Positions 16,652-24,249 of a stretch of 39,354 bases of DNA are shown here, in pieces. The position numbers and the translations under genes are program-made. The notes beneath the pieces were generated by a model that saw only the letters and a list, made by a program, of their open reading frames with translations, did not search any database and was not told the origin of the DNA. The stretch is taken from assembly GCF_001043975.1 (NCBI RefSeq), contig NZ_LABY01000050.1, positions 1 to 39,354 of the forward strand, read 5' to 3'. This DNA is from Methylobacterium variabile. GTDB lineage: Bacteria; Pseudomonadota; Alphaproteobacteria; Rhizobiales; Beijerinckiaceae. The stretch's first letter is position 1. Every line of letters starts with the position of its first letter.

Positions 16652-17400
16652 GCCGGGACCTGCGCGCGCGCCGGACCGGCGAGCCAGTGGTCCAGGAAGG
16701 CGTCGAGCCAGCGGACGACGTGCATGTCGTGCATCAGCCGTCCCTCGATCTGCCGCGCCCGGTCCTGCGCGCCCGGCAGGCGCAGGCGCTCGGCGGCCCG
16801 CACGGTCCAGCGGCAGATCATGGCGTGGGTGACCTCCGGGTGGAACTGGAGGCCGAACGCCGCCGGCCCGACCCGGATCGCCTGGGTCGGGAAGTCGTCG
16901 CCGGTGGCGAGGGTGTCGGCCCCGTTCGGGCAGGTGAAGCCCTCGCGGTGCCAGTGGTAGACGTGGGACGGCCAGGGCTGGCCGATCTCGGCCGCGAAAT
17001 CGCGCCCCGCCGCGGTCGGCAGCAGCGGGTAGTAGCCGATCTCGGCCCGCCCCTCCGGATGGGCGCAGACCGTGGCGCCGAGGCACTTGGCCAGCATCTG
17101 GGCGCCGAGGCACAGGCCGAGAAAAGGCCGCTCCTCCCGCAAGGGAACCCGGATCCAGTCGATCTCTTCCCGCACGAAGGCATCGCCGTCATTGGCGCTC
17201 ATCGGGCCGCCGAAGATCACCGCGCCTGCATGGTCGCGCATGGTCTCGGGCAGCGGGTCGCCGAAGCGGGGGCGGCGGATGTCGAGGGGGTGGCCGCGCT
17301 CCTGGAACAGCCGGCCGAGGCGGCCGGGGGTGGACTGCTCCTGGTGCAGGATCAGGAGCACGGGCTTGCACCCGGGCTCCGGCAGCGTCGTGCGGTTCAC
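16648..17400 (-). CDS. Class I glutamine amidotransferase, GMP-synthase-like
   Basis: The 250-aa stand-alone GATase1 domain has an intact triad: Cys97 in GLCLGAQ, His187 and Glu189 in LQFHPEV. The oxyanion strand is FGGPMSAND. There is no synthetase domain, so it is not GuaA. Relatives hydrolyse small gamma-glutamyl compounds or supply ammonia to an unknown partner. GTG 17400 overlaps the terB stop (GTGA), and its own stop overlaps lrgA (ATGA), so it is tightly coupled to membrane proteins of the LrgAB type. That pairing is suggestive of cell-wall or small-metabolite handling; the substrate is unknown. Confidence 0.87.
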   Translation of the reverse strand: MNRTTLPEPGCKPVLLILHQEQSTPGRLGRLFQERGHPLDIRRPRFGDPLPETMRDHAGAVIFGGPMSANDGDAFVREEIDWIRVPLREERPFLGLCLGAQMLAKCLGATVCAHPEGRAEIGYYPLLPTAAGRDFAAEIGQPWPSHVYHWHREGFTCPNGADTLATGDDFPTQAIRVGPAAFGLQFHPEVTHAMICRWTVRAAERLRLPGAQDRARQIEGRLMHDMHVVRWLDAFLDHWLAGPARAQVPA

Positions 17401-17879
17401 CGGACGGGGACCTGCTGCGCCGGCAGGCCCGAGAGGGCGACGGCCCGGGTGGCGGTGATCGCGGCGTCGTCGAAGCCGAGGAGCTGGCCGACCCGCCAGA
17501 CGAGGTCGTCCTCGAACTCGTGCACCTGCCCGTCGGCGGCGGCAACCGCCCAGGCGAGGCCGAGGAGGCTGCGCCGCTCGTCCTCCGGCAGGTCGCGCCC
17601 GATCATCTCGACGAGCTCGGCCACGTCGCGGGTCTCGTCGTCGAAGTTGATCGCCCGCTCGATCAGGGCCCTGGCCCGAGCCTCGGACGGGGCGAAGCGG
17701 TTGGTCAGCAGGCGGGCGAGGCGGTCGCGCTCCACCGCCGCGAGGGTGCCGTCAACCCGCGCCACGTGGACGAGGAGGGCCGCGGCGGCGAGGTGCTGTT
17801 CGGCCTCGGCATCGAGCGGCGAGGCAGGCGCGCCGAACATCTCGGCGGCGTAGGCGCGAAGGCGGGCGATCAGAGGCAT
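17397..17879 (-). CDS. TerB-like domain protein
   Basis: This 160-aa soluble protein consists almost entirely of a TerB/DjlA-type helical bundle. Acidic metal-binding helix motifs are visible in VHVARVDGTLAAVERDRL and the second repeat AWAVAAADGQVHEFEDDL. Such proteins are annotated as tellurite resistance TerB, but no other ter gene is present, so a role in tellurite resistance is not supported. ATG 17879 is the best start; the frame continues to 17996 without homology-like sequence. It is the first gene of the operon with the amidotransferase, lrgA and lrgB. Confidence 0.85.
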   Translation of the reverse strand: MPLIARLRAYAAEMFGAPASPLDAEAEQHLAAAALLVHVARVDGTLAAVERDRLARLLTNRFAPSEARARALIERAINFDDETRDVAELVEMIGRDLPEDERRSLLGLAWAVAAADGQVHEFEDDLVWRVGQLLGFDDAAITATRAVALSGLPAQQVPVR

Positions 17880-17908
17880 TGGGGAAATGGAGGTCAAGGT
17901 CCCTGTAT

Positions 17909-17935
17909 GCTCTAATTCCGGCGCCTCGACGTCAA
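17909..17935 (-). promoter_or_regulatory. Possible promoter of the terB-lrgB operon
   Basis: On the minus strand a good -35-like TTGACG (17935-17930) is followed after 15 bp by TAGAGC or after 19 bp by GCATAC. Neither spacing is ideal. The element lies 30-56 bp before the terB ATG, the right place for the operon promoter. Confidence 0.3.
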
Positions 17936-18135
17936 GCGGTCCGGGCGCCGGCGGGGCGGCCCGAGCCCTGCACCTGCGGTCTGCGTCGTCCACCACCCGC
18001 CCGACGCCCGCGACCAGACACCGGGTGCTTCGCGGGAACGCTCTTGCCGAGATGCCTTGTCATGACGCCTTGCCAAGGCACCGCACCGCGGGTATGAGGG
18101 CGCCACGGCTCGCCGGCTCGCCCGGCCCCGTCGGC

Positions 18136-18211
18136 GCCGCAATAGCTCAGCTGGTAGAGCACCTCATTCGTAATGAGGGGGTCGGGGGTTCGAATCCCTC
18201 TTGCGGCACCA
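18136..18211 (+). tRNA. tRNA-Thr (CGT)
   Basis: This is a complete tRNA with encoded CCA. Acceptor GCCGCAA pairs with TTGCGGC. The anticodon arm is CCTCA-TTCGTAA-TGAGG with anticodon CGT. The T arm is GGGGG-TTCGAAT-CCCTC. Its 3' end is duplicated 11.6 kb downstream, so it appears to be an integration site that kept an intact gene after insertion. Confidence 0.97.
18187..18211 (+). repeat. attL-like copy: 3' end of tRNA-Thr
   Basis: The last 25 nt of the tRNA, from the T arm through CCA, recur at 29790-29814 in the same orientation with one mismatch. Tyrosine integrases typically use this part of tRNA genes as the crossover region. The intact tRNA marks the left end of the presumed island. 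Confidence 0.7.
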
Positions 18212-18357
18212 CTTTTCTCCCTGAAAACCCATCATTATTTCATCGTCGGCCGACGTGCACGAGGTCACGGCCGAGTGGATCAAGCTCGGGCTGTGGACGA
18301 ACCACCGGCGTGAGACGGTGAAGATGCCGGCATGATCCCGATGTGGGAGTTCAAGCG

Positions 18358-18600
18358 ATGACTGGCGGCGACGCCTACAAGCAGAAGCTCCTGACCGACG
18401 AGGTCCTCAACGGGGCGATCGCGGCCTACCGCGCCGATCTGTCGACGCCGGCGGTGCTGGAGATCGGGACGAGGAGTCTCGATATCGCCGCTGCCGACCT
18501 GGCGAACGCCTCCAGCGTCGAGGTGCTGGCCCGTGAGGGCACGACGCCGCAGAAGAGGAACACGGTGAAGACGGCGACTTTGCTGGCGCCCGGGACCTGA
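18358..18600 (+). CDS. Hypothetical protein, 80 aa
   Basis: I do not recognise this protein. ATG 18358 has GGGAG about 10 bp upstream, and the product (TGGDAYKQKLLTDEVLNGAI near the N-terminus) is soluble and mostly helical by eye. It is the first plausible gene behind tRNA-Thr. The 146 bp between contain only the tail of another frame (GTG 18255 to TGA 18335, 26 codons), which may be the end of a deleted gene. A second small ORF follows 7 bp later, so the two may form an operon. Confidence 0.5.
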   Translation: MTGGDAYKQKLLTDEVLNGAIAAYRADLSTPAVLEIGTRSLDIAAADLANASSVEVLAREGTTPQKRNTVKTATLLAPGT

Positions 18601-18607
18601 CGACGCC

Positions 18608-18802
18608 ATGTCTGACACGCCACAAGCCTCCACCACGCTCGACATCATCGCCCGCGAGCTTCACGAGCTGATGCGATTGAGCAATCCGGGCTGCCCGGCC
18701 TGGGACGATCTGGATCCGGCCAAGTCCCATGAGGCCGGCCTGATCCAGATGGCGCGCGAGAAGGCGCGGGAGTTCATCCCGTCCGACGACCCGGCTACCT
18801 GA
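18608..18802 (+). CDS. Hypothetical protein, 64 aa
   Basis: The function is unknown. The short acidic, helical protein begins with SDTPQASTTLDIIARELHEL and ends soon after AREKAREFIPSDDP. It lies 7 bp behind the preceding small ORF. The helix pattern and normal codon use favour a real gene, but no family is evident. It converges on a pseudogene remnant at 18806. Confidence 0.5.
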   Translation: MSDTPQASTTLDIIARELHELMRLSNPGCPAWDDLDPAKSHEAGLIQMAREKAREFIPSDDPAT

Positions 18803-18805
18803 TCG

Positions 18806-19008
18806 TCAGAGCCCGTCCTGACCTGGACCCCGCGCCACCCCGGCCAATCCTCTCGTCCGGAGCGGGCGGTGCAGCTGCAGCGCCTCCCCGGTCGGCATCC
18901 TCGATCCATGTGCGCCACTCCTTCGCACTGGTGAACAGCACCGGCATCGCCTTCGGGCGCACAGGCCCGACCACACCATTCGCCTGCGTCGTCGGGAACG
19001 GGAACTGG
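18806..19008 (-). pseudogene. Frameshifted C-terminal remnant of an SRAP (YedK/HMCES-like) protein
   Basis: On the minus strand FPTTQANGVVGPVRPKAMPV followed by LFTSAKEWRTWIEDADR matches the C-terminal part of SRAP proteins, which form DNA-protein crosslinks at abasic sites. The catalytic His of the usual HPKAMPV is Arg here. Near 18884 the reading frame shifts: the continuation EALQLHRPLRTRGLAGVARG, equivalent to the usual EALxLQRPL...IVARG, is in the next frame and stops at 18806. The N-terminal two thirds, including the catalytic Cys, are absent; the DUF1269 gene ends about 50 bp upstream. It is a dead fragment consistent with island decay. Confidence 0.7.
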
Positions 19009-19057
19009 GGTTGGCCGCCGGAGGCGGGGCAATCCCAGTTCGGTGCGGGTTTCAGGG

Positions 19058-19654
19058 CTACGCGCCGCCAGGGGACGGGGATATCCCGCTGGTGGTCGGC
19101 TCAGAGGAATCGGGAGGCGGTGTGCCGCTCCCTGGCATGCTGATCTGCGACCCCGACAGTGCCGCCTGCAGGCGGCTCTCCTGCTCGGGCGAGAGCGAGG
19201 AGCGGATCACCCGGCCGCGGAACCGCGACAACTCCTGCAGGACCTTCTCGGGCTGCGCCTTGCGCACCAGCACGAACAGCGCCGAGGTGTTGGGCTGCAG
19301 CGTCTCGGCGATCGATTTGATGAAGGTGTCGTTGATCCCGTAATCCGCCAGGCTCCCCGAGAGCGCACCGGCACCTGCGCCCAAGGCTGCGCCGGTCGCC
19401 AGCCCCAGCAGCGGGTTGAGAAACAGCAGCCCGACCAGCGACCCCCACATGGCGCCCCAGATGCCGCCCGAAGCCGCACCGGCACCCACGAGGTCGACGC
19501 TTTGCTTCAGGCGCAGGCGTCCATCCGCGCTGCGCACGGCGACCACTGTATCCTCAAGGTCGATCAGGTACTCGGTCTGCAGACGCGCCAGCTCGGTGAG
19601 AACACGGTCGGCCTCCTGGGCATCGTCGAAGCCCACCACGATCAGCTCGGACAT
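19058..19654 (-). CDS. DUF1269 family membrane-associated protein
   Basis: The 198-aa protein has the DUF1269 layout. A ferredoxin-like N-terminal part is ELIVVGFDDAQEADRVLTEL. A glycine-rich hydrophobic hairpin GIWGAMWGSLVGLLFLNPLL-GLATGAALGAGAGAL (about 75-115) follows. The conserved second half has TLQPNTSALFVLVRKAQPEKVLQEL. The function is not known; members often sit with stress genes. ATG 19654 has an excellent GGAGGAAAGAC ribosome site; the open frame upstream lacks family sequence. A Ser/Pro-rich tail ends the protein. It lies downstream of hsp20 on the same strand, 146 bp apart. Confidence 0.85.
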   Translation of the reverse strand: MSELIVVGFDDAQEADRVLTELARLQTEYLIDLEDTVVAVRSADGRLRLKQSVDLVGAGAASGGIWGAMWGSLVGLLFLNPLLGLATGAALGAGAGALSGSLADYGINDTFIKSIAETLQPNTSALFVLVRKAQPEKVLQELSRFRGRVIRSSLSPEQESRLQAALSGSQISMPGSGTPPPDSSEPTTSGISPSPGGA

Positions 19655-19800
19655 GTCTTTCCTCCATCGTGTGCTCGGCGCGGCGGAGCCCGGCGACGCC
19701 AAGCAGACCTGCGCCGGCAGACCGACGCTTCATCGGCTTGGACTCTTGTTTCGCCGCAGTTCGTTGTCGCGAGATCGGCTGCGACTTTTGCGAACTCTGC

Positions 19801-20409
19801 TCAGGTTCCTGACCGGCCCCGGTTCCCCTGCGGAGGAGTGCCTCGGCCGGCCCCTGTCATGCTCTGGCTGGCGGCATCGCTGCCGCGGCCGGCGGACCCG
19901 TTCTGCTCGCCGCTCGAACCCTGGACCTGGATCTTGCGGACGCGTTCCTGCTGGGCGGTCTTCGGCAGCGTGACCGTGAGCACGCCGTGCTCGAAGCTGG
20001 CCTTGACCTGATCCGGGTCGACCGTGAACGGCAGCCGCAGCGAGCGTTGGAATGTTCCGTAGGAACGCTCGACGATGTGGTAGCTCTCCTTCTCGCCGCC
20101 CTGGCGCTCCTCGAACGTCTTCTCACCCCGGATCGTCAGGATGTCGTCGTCCAGGCTGACATCGATGTCCTTGTCCGTCACGCCGGGCAGCTCGGCCGTG
20201 ACGCGAATCTCCTGAGCGGTCTCCGATACGTTCAGGTTGGCGTCGATGAAGCGGCCCGCTCCCGGGCCCTGACCTGCGGATGCCGGGAGGCCGGCGCCGC
20301 GGAAAACGTCGTCGAACAGCCGGTTCATCTCGCCGTACAGGGACAGGACGGGGTCGCCCCGTCCGAGCAGGCCGCCCGAGCGGGAAGGTGTGAGGGAATT
20401 GCGAGCCAT
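19801..20409 (-). CDS. Hsp20/alpha-crystallin small heat shock protein
   Basis: This ATP-independent holdase would bind unfolding proteins and pass them to a disaggregase. In the 202-aa product the alpha-crystallin domain spans about 54-162, with VTAELPGVTDKDIDVSL, ILTIRGEK and the signature GVLTVTLPK at 142-150. The N-terminal arm contains LYGEMNRLFDDVFRG. A Gly/Ser-rich tail of about 40 aa is longer than usual, and the normal I-x-I tail motif is replaced by IQV. ATG 20409 has AGAGGA upstream. It lies 155 bp behind the clpK-like gene, the same pairing of small Hsp and ClpK seen in transmissible heat-resistance loci. Confidence 0.92.
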   Translation of the reverse strand: MARNSLTPSRSGGLLGRGDPVLSLYGEMNRLFDDVFRGAGLPASAGQGPGAGRFIDANLNVSETAQEIRVTAELPGVTDKDIDVSLDDDILTIRGEKTFEERQGGEKESYHIVERSYGTFQRSLRLPFTVDPDQVKASFEHGVLTVTLPKTAQQERVRKIQVQGSSGEQNGSAGRGSDAASQSMTGAGRGTPPQGNRGRSGT

Positions 20410-20564
20410 GCGCCGAGTCCTCTCGTGGATGACGGAACGAAGCCTGTCTGTCCGACCCGATGGCGGCTCCGAGCCCTGCGGGCAGTTCCGGGCGGCGATC
20501 TTTCGGCCGTCCGGGAACGATGAGGGACGCTGCGCCCGGACTTCGGGCGAGCGGCCTTCGGCTA

Positions 20565-23468
20565 TCACTTGGCCGCCGGAGGGAGCTCGCCGGAGGCGTC
20601 CGCGGGCATCGTGCCGGGCGCATCGGCCTTCCGCTTCGCCTCCGTCCCGCTGCGCTGATGGCGTGCGCGCTTGACGGCGGGCTTGGATGCGACCTCTGCC
20701 GCCCGGGGCCGGGGTTCCAGCACCGCTCTCTCCAGGCGGCTGTCCCACCGCGCCAGCACCCGATCGCCCTCGTGCACCTCGTCGGACAGCATGGCCCGTG
20801 CGAGCTGCGTCTCCAGCTCAGAGCGGATCAGCCGCCGCAGCTCGCGGGCACCGAATTCCGGCCGGAAGCCGGCCGCCGCGAGGTGGTCCACGAGGCTCTC
20901 GTCGGTCGTGAGTTCGATGCCCTGACCCTGGGCGGTCCGCCGCACGCGCTCCAGCTGAAGTTGCACGATCGCGCGGATATCCGCTTGGCCGAGGGCGTGG
21001 AAGACGATGATTTCGTCGATGCGGTTGATGAACTCGGGCCGGAAATGCCGGCGCAGCACCTCCATCAGCTCGCGCTTGAGCTTGGCCGGATCGTCCGCCT
21101 CGGTGCCGCGCAGACGCAGGTTGCGCTGGATGATGTCCGAGCCGAGGTTCGAGGTGGCGATGATCACCGTGTTGGTGAAATCGACCACGCGGCCTTTGCC
21201 GTCCGTGAGCCGTCCGTCGTCGAAGACCTGCAGCAGCGCATTGTAGACGTCCGGGTGCGCCTTCTCGATCTCGTCGAGCAGCACCACGGAATAGGGCCGT
21301 CGCCGCACCCGCTCGGTGAGCTGGCCGCCCTCCTCGTAGCCGACATAGCCGGGCGGCGCCCCGATCAGGCGCGCGACCGCGTGGCGCTCCATGTACTCGG
21401 ACATGTCGAGGCGGACCATCGCGTCCTCCTCGCCGAACACCGTCTCGGCCAGAGCCTTGGCCAACTCCGTCTTGCCGACGCCGGTCGGGCCCAGGAACAG
21501 GAAGGTGGCGATCGGGCGCCGCCCCTCGCGCAGCCCCGCACGGGCGAGCCGCACCGCGTTGCTCACCGCCCGGACCGCCTCCTCCTGGCCGATGACGCGC
21601 CGATGCAGCCGCTCCTCCATGGCGACGAGCCGCTGGCGTTCCTCGGTGGTGAGTTCGCTCACCGGCACGCCGGTGATCTTGGAGACCACCTGGGCGACGT
21701 GCTCAATCGTGACCTCGGCCGAGGCCGAGCCCCGCTCGCGCCGCCAGCGCTCGTTGGCTTCCGCGAGTTCCCCTTCCTTCTCGGCGTACAGGGCCTGCAA
21801 CTCCTGGGCGCGGTCGAACTGCTTGCGCGAGGCCGCGTAGTCCTGCTCCCGCTTGATCTGGCGCACCTCCGCCTCGAGATCCTGCACGTCGACGGGACGG
21901 GCCGTGGTCGAGATCTTCACCCGCGCCGCGGCCTGGTCGATGAGGTCGATGGCTTTGTCGGGCAGGAACCGCCCGGTGACGTACCGGTCCGAGAGCTCGG
22001 CCGCGGCGACGACCGCCTCGTCCGTGATGGTGACCTTGTGATGAGCCTCCAGCGTGTCGCGAAGGCCCCTCAGGATCATGATCGTCTGGGCCACGGTCGG
22101 CTCGGGCACGAAGACGGGCTGGAAGCGTCGCTCCAGGGCGGCGTCCTTCTCGATGTGCTTCTGGTACTCGTTGAGGGTGGTCGCCCCGATCAGGTTGAGG
22201 TCGCCGCGTGCCAGCGCCGGCTTGAACACGTTGGCGACGTCGAGCCCACCCTCGCCACCCTGGCCCGCCCCCACGATGGTGTGGATCTCGTCGATGAACA
22301 GGACGAGGTCGTCGGCGGCTTCAACTTCCCGGAGGAGCTGCTGCACCCGTTCCTCGAACTCGCCGCGGTACTTGGAGCCGGCGACCATCGCGTTGACGGA
22401 GAGCTCGACCAGGCGCTTGTCGCGCAGGGCCTCCGGTACCTCGCCGGCGATGATCCGCTGGGCCAGCCCCTCGACGATGGCGGTCTTGCCGACGCCCGGC
22501 TCGCCGATCAGCACAGGGTTGTTCTTCTTGCGCCGGGCGAGGACCTCGATGGTGGTCTCGATCTCGCGGGCGCGCCCGATCACCGGGTCGAGCTTGCCGT
22601 CCCGGGCAAGCTGCGTAAGGTCGCGCGCGTACTTGTCGAGGTTGGGCGTGCTGGTCGGCGTTCCGATGCGACCCTCCTCGGCGCCGCGCCCGACCACCTT
22701 GGTCACCTGCTGGCGGATCGCCTGCGGGGTGAGGCCGAGACGGCGCAGGATGTCCGCGGCGATGCCCTCGCCCTCGTCGGCAAGGCCGATCAGGAGGTGC
22801 TCGGGGCCGATGGAGGAATGGCCGAAGTCACGCGAGGCCTGGTAGGCGCGCGCGAGAGCGTCCTTCACCCGGGGCGAGACGCCGATCCCCGCCTCGTCGC
22901 GCGCCTCCGCGTCCACCTTGCCGTCCGCCCTGGGCATGCTCTCGTCGAGCTGGCGGCGCAGGTCCTCGATCGAGACCTTGAACTGATCGAGAAGGGTGCG
23001 CACGACATCGTTGTCGATGAGCGCGGAGAGCAGGTGCTCGGTGTCGACCTCGCGTCGCCCCAGGTCATCGGCGAGGCGCGCGGCGTCCTGCAGGATCTCC
23101 TCGGCCTGAGCGGACAGGCTTTCGGCAATGCCGCCCGCCGATCCTTGGCGTCCCCGGCCCGACCGTCGACCGGACCGGACAGGAATGGGGGCTCCTCCAG
23201 TGGCATCGCCCGCTTCGCCGATGCGGGGGCCATCACGGCCCGTGAAGGGCGTGCGGCCGAAGAAGTCTCCGCTGAAGAAATCGTCGAAGAGGGGACCGCC
23301 ACCGCCGAACAGGCTTTCGAGTGGAGAGCTGGGGCGACCCTGCTGCCGCGCGAGGCGTCGATAATCGACGTCGCACAGTTCCATGGACTGGCGCTGGCCA
23401 TTGCTGACGACCTGGGCGCGCACCGTGGCCGGACGCACCCCGCAGAGATCGCACATCCCGTCCGCCAT
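20565..23468 (-). CDS. clpK: ClpK/ClpG-type AAA+ disaggregase
   Basis: This cytosolic hexameric unfoldase probably dissolves heat-induced aggregates. The 967-aa product starts with a small Cys cluster (C6-x2-C9 and C32-x2-D35), the N-terminal mark of ClpK/ClpG. A Gly/Phe-rich linker and the Clp N repeats (about 115-260) follow. AAA1 has GEPGVGKT at 322-329 and Walker B FIDE at 391-394. The coiled-coil middle domain at 529-580 is shorter than in ClpB. AAA2 has GPTGVGKT at 660-667 and LLDEIEKAHPDV. No IGF/LGF loop for ClpP binding is visible, so it should act without ClpP. ATG 23468 has GAGGA at -9; ATG 23498 is possible but lacks a ribosome site. A basic, Ala-rich C-terminal tail is unusual. 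Confidence 0.9.
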   Translation of the reverse strand: MADGMCDLCGVRPATVRAQVVSNGQRQSMELCDVDYRRLARQQGRPSSPLESLFGGGGPLFDDFFSGDFFGRTPFTGRDGPRIGEAGDATGGAPIPVRSGRRSGRGRQGSAGGIAESLSAQAEEILQDAARLADDLGRREVDTEHLLSALIDNDVVRTLLDQFKVSIEDLRRQLDESMPRADGKVDAEARDEAGIGVSPRVKDALARAYQASRDFGHSSIGPEHLLIGLADEGEGIAADILRRLGLTPQAIRQQVTKVVGRGAEEGRIGTPTSTPNLDKYARDLTQLARDGKLDPVIGRAREIETTIEVLARRKKNNPVLIGEPGVGKTAIVEGLAQRIIAGEVPEALRDKRLVELSVNAMVAGSKYRGEFEERVQQLLREVEAADDLVLFIDEIHTIVGAGQGGEGGLDVANVFKPALARGDLNLIGATTLNEYQKHIEKDAALERRFQPVFVPEPTVAQTIMILRGLRDTLEAHHKVTITDEAVVAAAELSDRYVTGRFLPDKAIDLIDQAAARVKISTTARPVDVQDLEAEVRQIKREQDYAASRKQFDRAQELQALYAEKEGELAEANERWRRERGSASAEVTIEHVAQVVSKITGVPVSELTTEERQRLVAMEERLHRRVIGQEEAVRAVSNAVRLARAGLREGRRPIATFLFLGPTGVGKTELAKALAETVFGEEDAMVRLDMSEYMERHAVARLIGAPPGYVGYEEGGQLTERVRRRPYSVVLLDEIEKAHPDVYNALLQVFDDGRLTDGKGRVVDFTNTVIIATSNLGSDIIQRNLRLRGTEADDPAKLKRELMEVLRRHFRPEFINRIDEIIVFHALGQADIRAIVQLQLERVRRTAQGQGIELTTDESLVDHLAAAGFRPEFGARELRRLIRSELETQLARAMLSDEVHEGDRVLARWDSRLERAVLEPRPRAAEVASKPAVKRARHQRSGTEAKRKADAPGTMPADASGELPPAAK

Positions 23469-24249
23469 GCCATCCTCGACATTGTGGCTGCCGGCCATTT
23501 GGCTGGAGCATGAACGATCGTCAGAGATGAAAGTTTCACAGCTCGATATCGGACAAATAAAAGATCTTTTGGCATTCGATATTAAAAATGTTGTTTTCCT
23601 TCTTTCTTCGATCGATAATGCGGCCTCTTCGAGGTCAATAATATATGTTAATTTCATGAAATCTTGTGGCGCCTGCTCGGCACACCCGCACGAGCGTCGT
23701 GCGATCGGTCCGTCACGGCCGAGGTGAAGGGTGTCGTGGTCGGATGGCTCGACACGGCCATCCCGGATCCGCGGCGCACCCCCTCCCGCCCTCCGTGAGC
23801 AACCTCGACTGGCGTGTCGACGCGCATGGCGAGCAGGTGACCCTGCGACTGATGGAAGGCTCGCGCCACGCGACGCTGAGACCCGTTTTACCAAGTCGCG
23901 TGCGATGCACCTGACGAGGATCATGGCAGCGGGAAGGATGAAGAAGGCGGGCGCAAAGGATGCGCTCGCCTCGTGATCGCGTGCTAGCCTGCGGCCGCGC
24001 CAGATGCCTATGCGACTCTCGCTGGGACGCAGAATGGCGGACCACACACAGCCATTATCGATCGACGATTAGTCACATGAAGAGATATGCGTCCTCACAT
24101 CCGGCGCAGAAACTGGCGACAGATATGTACGGCATCACCTCGACCGCCATCACTCTATGCGGAATGATATCCATTTAATCCTGTGGATAAATTTATGCTC
24201 TCTTGCGTGAGCACGTCGGCGCGGCGCGACATCCGCACCGTGGCGCGAA
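23469..24249. other. AT-rich, gene-poor stretch upstream of clpK
   Basis: About 780 bp hold no gene I can support. Base composition shifts strongly to A+T between 23540 and 23670 and again at 24040-24200. It contains the perfect 12-bp palindromes AAAAGATCTTTT (23559-23570) and ATTTCATGAAAT (23651-23662). A 13-bp inverted repeat, CGATCGATAATG plus one flanking base, lies at 23608-23620 and 24053-24065. The clpK promoter must lie here. A minus-strand TTGACC at 23632-23637 and a short TATCGA 15 bp on are the nearest sigma-70-like pair. I found no convincing heat-shock sigma-32 promoter. Short ORFs here (66 codons from 23527, 33 codons from 24077) lack support. Confidence 0.5.

Noticed and set aside
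20460..23513. 1017-codon plus-strand ORF opposite clpK
   Set aside because: It is an antisense shadow of a strongly conserved AAA+ gene and shows no domain of its own.
23515..23680. Heat-shock sigma-32 promoter before clpK
   Set aside because: I looked for CTTGAA-type and CCCCAT-type elements with correct spacing on the minus strand and found only partial matches such as CTCGAA.
23469..24047. N-terminal extension of the clpK frame through the AT-rich region
   Set aside because: The extension has no family match. ATG 23468 has a good ribosome site and starts exactly before the Cys cluster.
24077..24178. 33-codon ORF in the AT-rich stretch
   Set aside because: It has no ribosome site and no recognizable sequence, and is too short to stand on composition alone.
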